DNA from: Nemopilema nomurai
Taxonomy: Eukaryota > Cnidaria > Scyphozoa > Rhizostomeae > Rhizostomatidae
Direction of reading: 5' to 3'
Assembly: GCA_003864495.1 (NCBI GenBank)
Contig: ML133436.1
Coordinates: forward strand, 3,845,326 to 3,909,325
DNA length: 64,000 bases
Positions within the stretch are counted from its first letter, which is position 1. Each line of letters begins with the position of its first letter. The notes below the pieces were generated by a model, which was given only the letters and a program-made list of their open reading frames with translations, did no database searches and had not been told where the DNA came from. Below are positions 36,985-46,927 of this stretch, in pieces. Made by a program: the position numbers and the translations under genes.

Positions 36985-38067
36985 ATGGCGAATCGGCGAG
37001 AAGTTGTGGAGGTTTTGGATTTGGCTTATGGTGCTGGTGTTTTGGATGAAATAGAGTTTGCTGCCTTAAATGATTTGAATGGGCCAAATAACGTCGAAAT
37101 ACCTTATTGGAATTACGACCCATTCAATCTGGATATGCTTACGGACGATGAATGCCGTGCTGAATTTCGATTCAAGAACGCCGACATTAGGAACCTCGCA
37201 AACACTCTCCAACTGCCAGAAGAAATCATAACCTATAATAGGCTAAAGGTTGACGCAGTTGAGGGTTTGTGCGTTCTTTTAAAGCGGCTGGCATATCCAT
37301 GCCGCTATTTGGATATGATTCCACGTTTTGCCAGGCCTGTTCCTGAACTCTGTGTCATATCAAATCATGTGGCATCATTTATTCATGATCATTGGGGATT
37401 TTTACTCCAAAGTTTTCAAAGAAACATGCTAAGTCCCCAAAATCTAGTAAGGTATGCAACAGCTATACACACGAAAGGTGCTCCTCTTACTAACTGTTGG
37501 GGGTTTATTGATGGCACAGTGCGCCCTATATCTAGACCAGGCGAAAACCAAAGAGTTTTGTATAATGGACATAAACGGGTTCATGCCATAAAATTTCAAT
37601 CCGTTGCCACCCCTGATGGCATGGTAGCTCTTCTTCACGGCCCTTACGAAGGAAGACGGCATGATAGTGGCATTCTCAGAGAGTCTGGTCTTCTTCCTTT
37701 GCTGCAAGAACATTCTGTTTCGCCTGCTGGAGAAATTTTATGTTTGTATGGAGACAGTGCCTATCCTCATAGACCGCAACTTCAGGCGCCATTCAAAGGG
37801 GCAAATCTTACAGCAGATGAACAACTCTGGAACGCGAGAATGAGTTCGTGCCGGATTAGCGTAGAATGGCTATTTGGGGACATAATAAACTATTTTAAGT
37901 TTATGGATTTTAAAAAGAATCTAAAAATTCAATTAAGTGCTGTTGGAAAACAGTATATTGTTTCCACTTTGTTAAAAAATGCTAGAAACTGTTTGTATGG
38001 AAGTGCCACAGCAGAATACTTTGGAATAGAACCGCCCCAAATACAACAATATTTCGCCAATGTTTGA
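36985..38067 (+). CDS. Harbinger transposase (DDE_Tnp_4 / HARBI1-like)
   Basis: A single 360-residue open frame starting at ATG 36985. The catalytic triad is visible: D in CWGFIDGTVRPISRP (about residue 174), D in CLYGDSAYPHRP (about 255) and E in RISVEWLFGD (about 292). The N-terminal third is helical with RLKVDAVEGLCVLLKRLAYP, matching the region before the nuclease core in this family. The enzyme cuts and joins element ends and is thought to be brought to them by the SANT/Myb partner encoded 76 bp downstream on the other strand. No stops or frameshifts. Domesticated HARBI1 genes exist in vertebrates, but the inverted repeats and the partner gene show this copy is a transposon gene. Confidence 0.95.
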   Translation: MANRREVVEVLDLAYGAGVLDEIEFAALNDLNGPNNVEIPYWNYDPFNLDMLTDDECRAEFRFKNADIRNLANTLQLPEEIITYNRLKVDAVEGLCVLLKRLAYPCRYLDMIPRFARPVPELCVISNHVASFIHDHWGFLLQSFQRNMLSPQNLVRYATAIHTKGAPLTNCWGFIDGTVRPISRPGENQRVLYNGHKRVHAIKFQSVATPDGMVALLHGPYEGRRHDSGILRESGLLPLLQEHSVSPAGEILCLYGDSAYPHRPQLQAPFKGANLTADEQLWNARMSSCRISVEWLFGDIINYFKFMDFKKNLKIQLSAVGKQYIVSTLLKNARNCLYGSATAEYFGIEPPQIQQYFANV

Positions 38068-38142
38068 AAAATAAATGAAAATAGTTGATAGAATGTATTT
38101 TAGAAAAGGAGACAACACAAAACTGTAATTTTCTAATTTTGA

Positions 38143-38946
38143 TTATTTTTCCAAGTGATGTTTAATTAATTTTTCTAATCTTTCTTGATTTAACAAAAGG
38201 GTATTAAGCATTTCATCCTGTTTATTCAATCGATTACAAATTTCATTCATTTTTCTTTGCACCTCATCCAACTCTATCTTTGTCCTTGTCTCCTGCTGCT
38301 GAACATATTCCCTGGCTTTTGCCTTCTCTTCTATTTCCTTCTTTCTCAGCTCTAATTCCTTCTCTTTCATTTGTTGATCAAATTTTATTTTATCTTCAAT
38401 CATTCCGAGGGTCTTTCTTCCACGAGTTCGTTTTTTACTTCCTTCCCCTTCTCCTTCTACATCGTGCTTTCTCTTCTTGCTTTCCCCGAAAGTTTCTACT
38501 GACTGCCTTCTCATTTCCTCTGCTTTTGCCAACTCGGCCTTTTGGGTTGCCTTCAAATTTTGTGCTGCTGCTTGCTGAGATTGACTGGCATTATCGAAAA
38601 GCTCGATTATTTCATCAAGGAGCATATCAGCCTCCGACGGTTCTGGACTGATACCACTCGCTCTCTCCTCCTCCCGATTTTTTGACCTTCTCTTGGAGAA
38701 CATAATTTGAAAATGCTCCCTTGCCGAACGTGCAGAGACATCGAATCGCACCTTTTCGATTTCTGATAGGGATGCCACAATTTTTTTCCACGTTTCCCTT
38801 CTCTCTGCACTCCCAGGCTTCGACATCCAAATTTCTGAGGCCATTATTTCTCTCAGCATTAAACATTCATGCTCTGTAGTCCATTTGAATCGTTTGCTGA
38901 AATAAGCATCCATGTTATTCAAAGGATAATCGAAACTCTTTGTCAT
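38143..38946 (-). CDS. Harbinger-associated SANT/Myb-like DNA-binding protein
   Basis: 267 residues, start ATG at 38946. Residues 15-100 contain FKWTTEHECLMLREIMASE, WKKIVASLSEIE, RSAREHFQIMFSK and REEERASGI, the trihelix SANT/Myb-like pattern of the second Harbinger protein. The middle is acidic, then comes a basic segment (KKRKHDVEG, KKRTRGRKT, a likely nuclear signal), and residues 185-267 form a long charged coiled coil rich in E, K, Q and R ending LIKHHLEK. In this superfamily the partner helps nuclear import of the transposase and binds the element ends. It converges tail to tail with the transposase inside the same inverted repeats. The frame is intact. Confidence 0.88.
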   Translation of the reverse strand: MTKSFDYPLNNMDAYFSKRFKWTTEHECLMLREIMASEIWMSKPGSAERRETWKKIVASLSEIEKVRFDVSARSAREHFQIMFSKRRSKNREEERASGISPEPSEADMLLDEIIELFDNASQSQQAAAQNLKATQKAELAKAEEMRRQSVETFGESKKRKHDVEGEGEGSKKRTRGRKTLGMIEDKIKFDQQMKEKELELRKKEIEEKAKAREYVQQQETRTKIELDEVQRKMNEICNRLNKQDEMLNTLLLNQERLEKLIKHHLEK

Positions 38947-39517
38947 TTCTCAAGGTTTTGGGGGTGAGCGGTTAAAACACTTTATTCAAATCTATGATTC
39001 TTGTCTTATTTTCGAACGGAAAAGTAGGTACGGATAGAAAAGTCAGAGACTTTCCTGACAATAAATAATGTGAGTTAATGTTTCAAAGAGGGTCTCTCAA
39101 TTTCTGTCATTTTTCTAGGCTCTTCTAAGCAAGGAAGTTGGAATGAGACAAACAGATCTTAACTTTAAATCTGAAAGTTAAGTGCTTTCGTAAAATAGTT
39201 AGAAATTAAATGTAAAAGCTTTCCTACCTTGACATAGCCATCGAATCTGCACTTTCCATATCTTTAAACCTTCTTCTGGATAATTTCCGTTACAAAACAC
39301 GCGAAAATAATTGATAAAACAGCTAGAGTTCGGCCCAACGTAAAGTAACTGAACCTAGCGTTCGTAAACAATGGATGAATACGTTAACGTAAGAGTCATC
39401 CCCCTTTCAAATTGACTGTTCACATGATGTGCGGGGGCGTTGAAAGCAAGACAATGGGCAATGACGCAAGAAAGGTAACGGTAGTGTTAGCGTTGGTCAT
39501 GCTTAAACTCTCTAATA

Positions 39518-39937
39518 CTGGGAAGCTTTGGTCTGAATTTCTAAGGACCCTGAATGATCGATTAGAAAACTCGATAACACACTCCTTACCTTATTTTGAT
39601 TAACCTTATTATGCACTACTAACGTATTTATCCGAATGGCGTTTTCGAAGCTTTTTAATATATCTTGATAAGGCGGCAGTTGAGATAATACTGGGAAGCT
39701 TTGGTCTGAATTTCTAAGGACCCTGAATGATCGATTAGAAAACTCGATAACACACTCCTTACCTTATTTTGATTAACCTTATTATGCACTACTAACGTAT
39801 TTATCCGAATGGCGTTTTCGAAGCTTTTTAATATATCTTGATAAGGCGGCAGTTGAGATAATACTGGGAAGCTTTGGTCTGAATTTCTAAGGACCCTGAA
39901 AGATCGATTAGAAAACTCGATAACACACTCCTTACCG
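39518..39937 (+). repeat. 173-bp tandem repeat, 2.4 copies right of Harbinger
   Basis: Units start at 39518, 39691 and 39864 with CTGGGAAGCTTTGGTCTG; spacing is exactly 173 bp and the copies are nearly identical; the last is cut at CTTACC. The join GAGATAATACTGGG between units is the uninterrupted version of the site occupied by the Harbinger element. Confidence 0.95.
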
Positions 39938-39939
39938 AC

Positions 39940-40550
39940 CGCGTTTCCCGGGTGATTTGGTGATCTAGACCCTTTTCACCATATATTCATCAAGTTTACA
40001 GCCCATAAACACGTAACTAGGAGAAGCGAAAGCAATTACAAGGCCTTTAACACGCTTTCAGGGGCGGACTTACACCTTTCTTCTGGGGTTTGTTGTCTAG
40101 CTCTGAAGAGTGGCGTGGTCAGGCCGTAAATGGGTGTAGTCATTCAGAAAATCATTGTGTTTGGTCTACAATAATTGGTTGGGACCCAGGGAAATTAGAA
40201 GAGATAGCCTTGGGCTTCAAATCGGCTACCCTGGGTACCAGACTCACTATATGTAAAATAATAAAGAGTCTATTTTTTATACAGTATGTAGTGAGTCTGG
40301 CACCCAGGGTACAAATTCAAAGCTTATGTGCCTGGCTATAGACTTAGATTGAAGATTAAAGAGTGCATAGGTTAAAAAATGTCTCCTGATGCATGCTCTG
40401 TCTGGGACCTGGGGCGAGGTATCGGAAACACTCCCCCGAATTGATACATGCTGTGTGCTTAAACGCTGATAAAGCCCTATCTTTTGTGAATTTGATGTTT
40501 TTATTGAAAATGCAAACTGCTAACTGCCAAACACTATATCCAGAAATAGC
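39940..40550. other. non-coding DNA with a hAT-like terminus and a short inverted repeat
   Basis: CAGGGGCGGACTTACACC near 40060 resembles a hAT left end, with no right end found. CTGGGTACCAGACTCACTA near 40231 and its near-complement TAGTGAGTCTGGCACCCAG near 40290 form an imperfect hairpin of about 80 bp. No gene. Confidence 0.4.
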
Positions 40551-40555
40551 GGAAC

Positions 40556-40650
40556 CATATTGAAAGTGCTTTTTCCTTAGAGTATGCAAAAGTCGGAAAC
40601 AAATAGTCAATTGTGGATCGAAAACACTAACCAATTAGCGTCACTTCTTA
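40556..40650 (-). mobile_element. Penelope-like 3' tail fragment
   Basis: Shares AAAGTCGGAA, GGATCGAAAA and a CCAATTAGCGTCAC-like block with the Penelope tails at 25560-25700 and 63455-63610 in the same strand sense. No coding sequence remains. Confidence 0.55.
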
Positions 40651-40893
40651 CTTCAATTTAAGAAGAGCTCAAGGAAAAAGGCAAACTACACTACCGTTCA
40701 AAAAGTCTTCGAAATTTTGAAAGACACTTATGATAAAAGCCTAAGAAGGCATGCATTTGATCCTCTCTTATTAAGTACGACAACCGGCTACTTCCATGAA
40801 ACTTTTATAAGACATTGTTCATGTTTTGAAGTATTTCAATTTTGCCAAATTATTTGAAAAAGATCAACCGTAAAATTTTTCTAGGCCAGAAAC

Positions 40894-41211
40894 ATGAACA
40901 TAGCGATTATCAAACGTCGTGAAATATCATACGAGAAGCGCCTGGAAATTATCTTTTATAAAAATAATGGTAATAGCTACCAAGAAACTGCATCAATTGT
41001 GGGCTGCTCAAAGAATGCAGCTTTCGCTGTATGCAAAAGGTTCTTTATATTTAGAACCGTGAAAGATTTGCCAAGGGTTGGTAGACCTAAGAAGTTCCAG
41101 GCGCCAAGACATGAAAGGTCTTCATTAAAAGATCAAAAAACAGGATACATCTCGATTAATTTGCTAGAAGATCAAAGCGCAAAGGTTTCAAATTCTGATA
41201 ATAAATTGTAA
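40894..41211 (+). pseudogene. Tc1/mariner-type transposase, N-terminal DNA-binding fragment
   Basis: A 105-residue frame. Residues 8-75 match the paired-like double helix-turn-helix of Tc1/mariner transposases: ISYEKRLEIIFYKNNGNSYQ, ETASIVGCSKNAAFAVCKRF and TVKDLPRVGRPKK, the last being the basic GRPKK linker. The catalytic DDE/D domain that should follow is absent; the C-terminal 30 residues are unrelated. It could be a decayed transposon or, less likely, a small DNA-binding gene. No element ends were found. Confidence 0.65.
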
Positions 41212-41339
41212 TCAATAAATAGAGCTGAAATTTTGCAACTTGTTGATGCTTTTACTTCGATATTTAGACCCTTTTAAAGGATAATAGGAGTGAACAAGTG
41301 CTTGGATTGGTGACGTTTCGCTAAAATTTGAAATTAATC

Positions 41340-41960
41340 AGATCAAAAAAGCCATCAATTTCTGCTATTCAGCTGTGAATCCTCGTGTGGTCTACAGTGC
41401 TAAGACCATGTTTCCCTCCACCCAAAGGATTGCGTTCCTGCCCTCAAAAAAAGTTTAGTCGTTTACGAATTTTGTTGCCGATGTGAAGCTCGGTATGTAG
41501 AACGCACTACTCAAAGACTGGAGGATAGAATAAAGCAGCATGTTCCCACGAGCATAAGGACCAACACCTCTACAGAAAGAAAGCAGCCGCGTCGAAATTA
41601 TAAAAGACGAAATGCCCAAATTAATTGCGATTCGGCTATAGGACAACATCTTTTAGAGAATCAAGATTGCGCCAAAACATACAGGGACGACAATTTTCGT
41701 ATAATTGGGCAAGCTAGGTCGTCCTTTCACCTAGGTGTTTTGGAGTCTGTCTATATTTCAATGGAAAATCCCATTCTTTGTAGACAGAAAGAGTCTTTTC
41801 CCTTGGGCTCTTCTAAAGTTAGGTGTTAAGTAACGCAGATTGGTCAATAATATCCAATCACGCGCTCTGCTTATCACTCTCTAGTGTTTTCGATCCGCAT
41901 CTGGCTATTTATTCGGTCAGTTTTTGGTTATCTTCCGACGTTTGCATACTCTGAGGAGTG
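41340..41960 (+). mobile_element. Penelope-like element 3' region with GIY-YIG endonuclease
   Basis: The plus strand encodes NPRVVYSAKTMFPSTQR, then VYEFCCRCEARYVERTTQRL and DRIKQHVP, then SAIGQHLLENQDCAKTY, FRIIGQARSSFHLGVLESVY and NPILCRQKES before a stop near 41829. This is the C-terminal GIY-YIG nuclease of Penelope-like retroelements; the CxC pair and the CHH-like spacing before it also fit. The reverse transcriptase is missing, so the copy is 5' truncated near 41280-41340. Part of the nuclease motif is altered (ARYVERT where ATYIGRT is expected), so the glycine of the motif is lost. The non-coding tail runs to about 41960. Confidence 0.88.
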
Positions 41961-42189
41961 TCGGACGAAAAAAGTACTTTTAAGTATGCGAAAACTAGTT
42001 CCGCTTTTTCTAGCAATTGTGATAATAGGAGTGTTTCAAAAGGTACATTTTTTGATCGCCTTAAATTGTTTGCATTCGCCAGAAAATTCGAAACTTCGAA
42101 TCGTCTCAAGACATTTTCAGAGGTAGTGTATTTCCGGCTACAAAGACAGGGAAAATCAAGATTGGTTCATATCATATAATGACTACAAT

Positions 42190-42310
42190 ATTCGCATACT
42201 TTGGCGAGCTAGGTCGTCTTTGCACCTAGGTGTTATGGATTCTGTCTACATTTTTAGGAGAAGCCCTTTCTTTAGAGACAGAAATTTCAACTATTTGTGC
42301 AGATATTCAG
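42190..42310 (+). mobile_element. Penelope-like 3' fragment, second adjacent copy
   Basis: CGCATACTTTGGCGAGCTAG, then GTCGTCTTTGCACCTAGGTG, TCTGTCTAC and AGAGACAGAAA repeat the end of the nuclease coding region seen at 41697-41790, with decay. It lies just left of the 116-bp satellite. Confidence 0.65.
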
Positions 42311-42445
42311 GATCCCTGTCTATTTCTTCCATGTTTCTTCCGAACAGTGCAGAGTTAAGAGTTGCCAGCAAATAGCTAAAAATGACAGTGAACATTAAAG
42401 ACCAGGTACGTACGATCCAAATAATTGCACCACCTATAAGATATA

Positions 42446-45400
42446 TAGAGATTTCAAGTATCAGCATTTACTGATTTTCTCATGTAACGAAAAAGCAAAA
42501 AAGTAGAAATAACTTCAGTACGGGAACATGTTTTTTGCTCAGAAGAGATTCACAAAACAGCTAGAGATTTCAAGTATCAGCATTTACTGATTTTCTCATG
42601 TAACGAAAAAGCAAAAAAGTAGAAATAACTTCAGTACGGGAACATGTTTTTTGCTCAGAAGAGATTCACAAACAGCTAGAGATTTCAAGTATCAGCATTT
42701 ACTGATTTTCTCATGTAACGAAAAAGCAAAAAAGTAGAAATAACTTCAGTACGGGAACATGTTTTTTGCTCAGAAGAGATTCACAAAACAGCTAGAGATT
42801 TCAAGTATCAGCATTTACTGATTTTCTCATGTAACGAAAAAGCAAAAAATTAGAAATAACTTCAGTACGGGAACATGTTCTTTTGCTCAGAAGAGATTCA
42901 CTAAACAGCTAGAGATTTCAAGTATCAGCATTTACTGATTTTCTCATGTAACGAAAAAGCAAAAAAGTAGAATAACTTCAGTACGGGAACATGTTTTTTG
43001 CTCAGAAGAGATTCACAAAACAGCTAGAGATTTCAAGTATCAGCATTTACTGATTTTCTCATGTAACGAAAAAGCAAAAAAGTAGAAATAACTTCAGTAC
43101 GGGAACATGTTTTTTGCTCAGAAGAGATTCACAAAACAGCTAGAGATTTCAAGTATCAGCATTTACTGATTTTCTCATGTAACGAAAAAGCAAAAAATTA
43201 GAAATAACTTCAGTACGGGAACATGTTCTTTTACTCAGAAGAGATTCACAAAACAGCTAGATATTTCAAGTATCAGCATTTACTGATTTTCTCATGTAAC
43301 GAAAAAGCAAAAAATTAGAAATAACTTCAGTACGGGAACATGTTTTTTGCTCAGAAGAGATTCACTAAACAGCTAGATATTTCAAGTATCAGCATTTACT
43401 GATTTTCTCATGTAACGAAAAAGCAAAAAATTAGAAATAACTTCAGTACGGGAACATGTTCTTTTGCTCAGAAGAGATTCACAAAACAGCTAGAGATTTC
43501 AAGTATCAGCATTTACTGATTTTCTCATGTAACGAAAAAGCAAAAAAGTAGAAATAACTTCAGTACGGGAACATGTTTTTTGCTCAGAAGAGATTCACTA
43601 AACAGCTAGAGATTTCAAGTATCAGCATTTACTGATTTTCTCATGTAACGAAAAAGCAAAAAATAGAAATAACTTCAGTACGGGAACATGTTTTTTGCTC
43701 AGAAGAGATTCACTAAACAGCCAGAGATTTCAAGTATCAGCATTTACTGATTTTCTCATGTAACGAAAAAGCAAAAAATTAGAAATAACTTCAGTACGGG
43801 AACATGTTTTTTGCTCAGAAGAGATTCACAAACAGCTAGAGATTTCAAGTATCAGCATTTACTGATTTTCTCATGTAACGAAAAAGCAAAAAAGTAGAAA
43901 TAACTTCAGTACGGGAACATGTTTTTTGCTCAGAAGAGATTCACTAAACAGCTAGAGATTTCAAGTATCAGCATTTACTGATTTTCTCATGTAACGAAAA
44001 AGCAAAAAAGTAGAAATAACTTCAGTACGGGAACATGTTTTTTGCTCAGAAGAGATTCACAAAACAGCTAGAGATTTCAAGTATCAGCATTTACTGATTT
44101 TCTCATGTAACGAAAAAGCAAAAAAGTAGAAATAACTTCAGTACGGGAACATGTTTTTTGCTCAGAAGAGATTCACTAAACAGCTAGAGATTTCAAGTAT
44201 CAGCATTTACTGATTTTCTCATGTAACGAAAAAGCAAAAAATAGAAATAACTTCAGTACGGGAACATGTTTTTTGCTCAGAAGAGATTCACAAAACAGCT
44301 AGAGATTTCAAGTATCAGCATTTACTGATTTTCTCATGTAACGAAAAAGCAAAAAAGTAGAAATAACTTCAGTACGGGAACATGTTTTTTGCTCAGAAGA
44401 GATTCACTAAACAGCTAGATTTCAAGTATCAGCATTTACTGATTTTCTCATGTAACGAAAAAGCAAAAAATTAGAAATAACTTCAGTACGGGAACATGTT
44501 CTTTTGCTCAGAAGAGATTCACAAAACAGCTAGAGATTTCAAGTATCAGCATTTACTGATTTTCTCATGTAACGAAAAAGCAAAAAAGTAGAAATAACTT
44601 CAGTACGGGAACATGTTTTTTGCTCAGAAGAGATTCACTAAACAGCTAGAGATTTCAAGTATCAGCATTTACTGATTTTCTCATGTAACGAAAAAGCAAA
44701 AAAGTAGAAATAACTTCAGTACGGGAACATGTTTTTTGCTCAGAAGAGATTCACAAACAGCTAGAGATTTCAAGTATCAGCATTTACTGATTTTCTCATG
44801 TAACGAAAAAGCAAAAAAGTAGAAATAACTTCAGTACGGGAACATGTTTTTTGCTCAGAAGAGATTCACTAAACAGCTAGAGATTTCAAGTATCAGCATT
44901 TACTGATTTTCTCATGTAACGAAAAAGCAAAAAATTAGAAATAACTTCAGTACGGGAACATGTTTTTTGCTCAGAAGAGATTCACAAAACAGCTAGAGAT
45001 TTCAAGTATCAGCATTTACTGATTTTCTCATGTAACGAAAAAGCAAAAAATTAGAAATAACTTCAGTACGGGAACATGTTTTTTGCTCAGAAGAGATTCA
45101 CTAAACAGCTAGAGATTTCAAGTATCAGCATTTACTGATTTTCTCATGTAACGAAAAAGCAAAAAAGTAGAAATAACTTCAGTACGGGAACATGTTTTTT
45201 GCTCAGAAGAGATTCACAAACAGCTAGAGATTTCAAGTATCAGCATTTACTGATTTTCTCATGTAACGAAAAAGCAAAAAATTAGAAATAACTTCAGTAC
45301 GGGAACATGTTCTTTTGCTCAGAAGAGATTCACTAAACAGCTAGAGATTTCAAGTATCAGCATTTACTGATTTTCTCATGTAACGAAAAAGCAAAAAATT

Positions 45401-45915
45401 AGAAATAACTTCAGTACGGGAACATGTTTTTTGCTCAGAAGAGATTCACAAAACAGCTAGAGATTTCAAGTATCAGCATTTACTGATTTTCTCATGTAAC
45501 GAAAAAGCAAAAAATTAGAAATAACTTCAGTACGGGAACATGTTTTTTGCTCAGAAGAGATTCACAAAACAGCTAGAGATTTCAAGTATCAGCATTTACT
45601 GATTTTCTCATGTAACGAAAAAGCAAAAAATTAGAAATAACTTCAGTACGGGAACATGTCTTTTGCTCAGAAGAGATTCACTAAACAGCTAGAGATTTCA
45701 AGTATCAGCATTTACTGATTTTCTCATGTAACGAAAAAGCAAAAAATTAGAAATAACTTCAGTACGGGAACATGTTTTTTGCTCAGAAGAGATTCACAAA
45801 ACAGCTAGAGATTTCAAGTATCAGCATTTACTGATTTTCTCATGTAACGAAAAAGCAAAAAATTAGAAATAACTTCAGTACGGGAACATGTCTTTTGCTC
45901 AGAAGAGATTCACTA
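42446..45915 (+). repeat. 116-bp satellite, about 30 copies
   Basis: Tandem units of 115-118 bp, each starting near TAGAGATTTCAAGTATCAGC and containing TTTACTGATTTTCTCATG, AACTTCAGTACGGGAACATG and GCTCAGAAGAGATTCAC. Copies are nearly identical. Differences fall into a few recurring classes (AAAAAAGTAG against AAAAAATTAG; GTTTTTTGC against GTTCTTTTGC; CACAAAACAG against CACTAAACAG), which points to recent homogenisation. No unit-length frame stays open. The array ends in a degraded CTAGACAGTAGACAGTATCC. Confidence 0.98.
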
Positions 45916-46927
45916 GACAGTAGACAGTATCCGAAATGATTACAATTCAAATAAGAGTTTTCTGCAAGACGGATATCGTAGTTCTTTGAAATCGCTTGGT
46001 GACATTGCGCAATTTTCGCATAAAGCCTCACTTGCAATTAGGAATCTCAATCTGTGAATCCACTTGATGTCTAGCTTTATCTTTTACATGGTCAGATTTT
46101 GTTGAATGACGATAAGCATGTTGTCGAATGGAAAATTACATGCGCGATCTTGAAAAATCGAATTCGACAATCTGACGATGGCTTTCGACATTCGATTTCT
46201 CCTTTTACGCGATCAGATTTTGTCGATAATCGAAGGAGCTTGAAGGGTCGGCTTTACGACAAATTACCAAGTATAAACGGAGAAATAGCGGAGAAAGTAA
46301 ACCTGCAGCCATACATGTTTGCATGTTTTATCCATCTGGTGGATGGCAAAATTCTCAGAGCTAGTTCTTGAGTTGTTAAAATTAATCCTCTAGTCTCCTT
46401 CAACCATCCATTGATCGGCGATTACCAAGGTTCTTCGGCTGCTATTTCGTCCGTTTTTCGCAAATTCTTCCTTCCATCCATGCACTCTTCTTTTGCATTC
46501 GTATGTTTTTCCAACTGCCTTTCGTACCACGCCCCGCTTCCTACCTGGGTAGATTCCAACTTTTCCTTGCCAACATTGGCTCATTGCATACTTGTCCCCA
46601 GTATTGGGGGGCGAAGAAAACCCAGTTCTCATAAGGATCGATTGTGCAATCGTCTAAATTCGAGCAGAAAACGAGGGGGCGGGATGAGATCTTTGTGAAG
46701 CCCTTTCATCCAAGACTTTATGCTTTAGAAACTGTCACTTTAAGTTAGGCGAAATTGATGAAGAAATTGTCAAGAAGCACCGAAATTTGTTTCATGTTTT
46801 GTTTTGTTGCATGCCATCTTACTGAAACAGAACAATGTTTCGATAGATCATCGGTTCTGAAAATGAATGGTTAATTGCTGAGTCCTTTGAAATACAAACA
46901 GATGCTTCTTCTAGTGGACCTTAATAG
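45916..46927. other. non-coding DNA between satellite and hAT element
   Basis: No gene recognised. GATCAGATTTTGTCGATAA-type and GGTCAGATTTTGTTGAATGA-type words recur near 46088-46230, hinting at an old local duplication. Open frames (46099-46371 plus, 46411-46698 plus, 46632-46390 minus) have no family features. Confidence 0.4.

Larger units (their letters stand above)
36749..39512 (+). mobile_element. PIF/Harbinger DNA transposon, apparently complete, two genes
   Basis: About 2.76 kb. Near the ends lie matching inverted segments: TTTAAGCATGACAACGCTAAC on the left (36756-36776) and, on the right, the complement of TTTAAGCATGACCAACGCTAAC (near 39486-39507). TAATA occurs on both sides (36746-36750 and 39513-39517) but once in the undisturbed neighbouring repeat, consistent with duplication of TAA, the usual 3-bp Harbinger target, plus two ambiguous bases. 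It encodes a DDE transposase on the plus strand and a SANT/Myb-like protein on the minus strand, the standard two-protein arrangement. Both frames are open, so it may be young. The first few terminal bases do not pair perfectly (GGCAC against GAGAG). Confidence 0.9.

Noticed and set aside
37444..37713. Frames opposite or shifted within the Harbinger transposase
   Set aside because: Shadows; the DDE frame is clearly the coding one.
38280..38651. 123-codon plus-strand frame opposite the SANT/Myb gene
   Set aside because: Shadow of the Lys/Glu-rich antisense gene, giving a Ser/Leu/Phe-rich translation.
42446..45915. CRISPR-like regular repeats or a hammerhead ribozyme in the satellite unit
   Set aside because: The whole unit is repeated, without unique spacers. 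The CTGATTTTC...CGAAA string lacks the CTGANGA core, so it is not a hammerhead.
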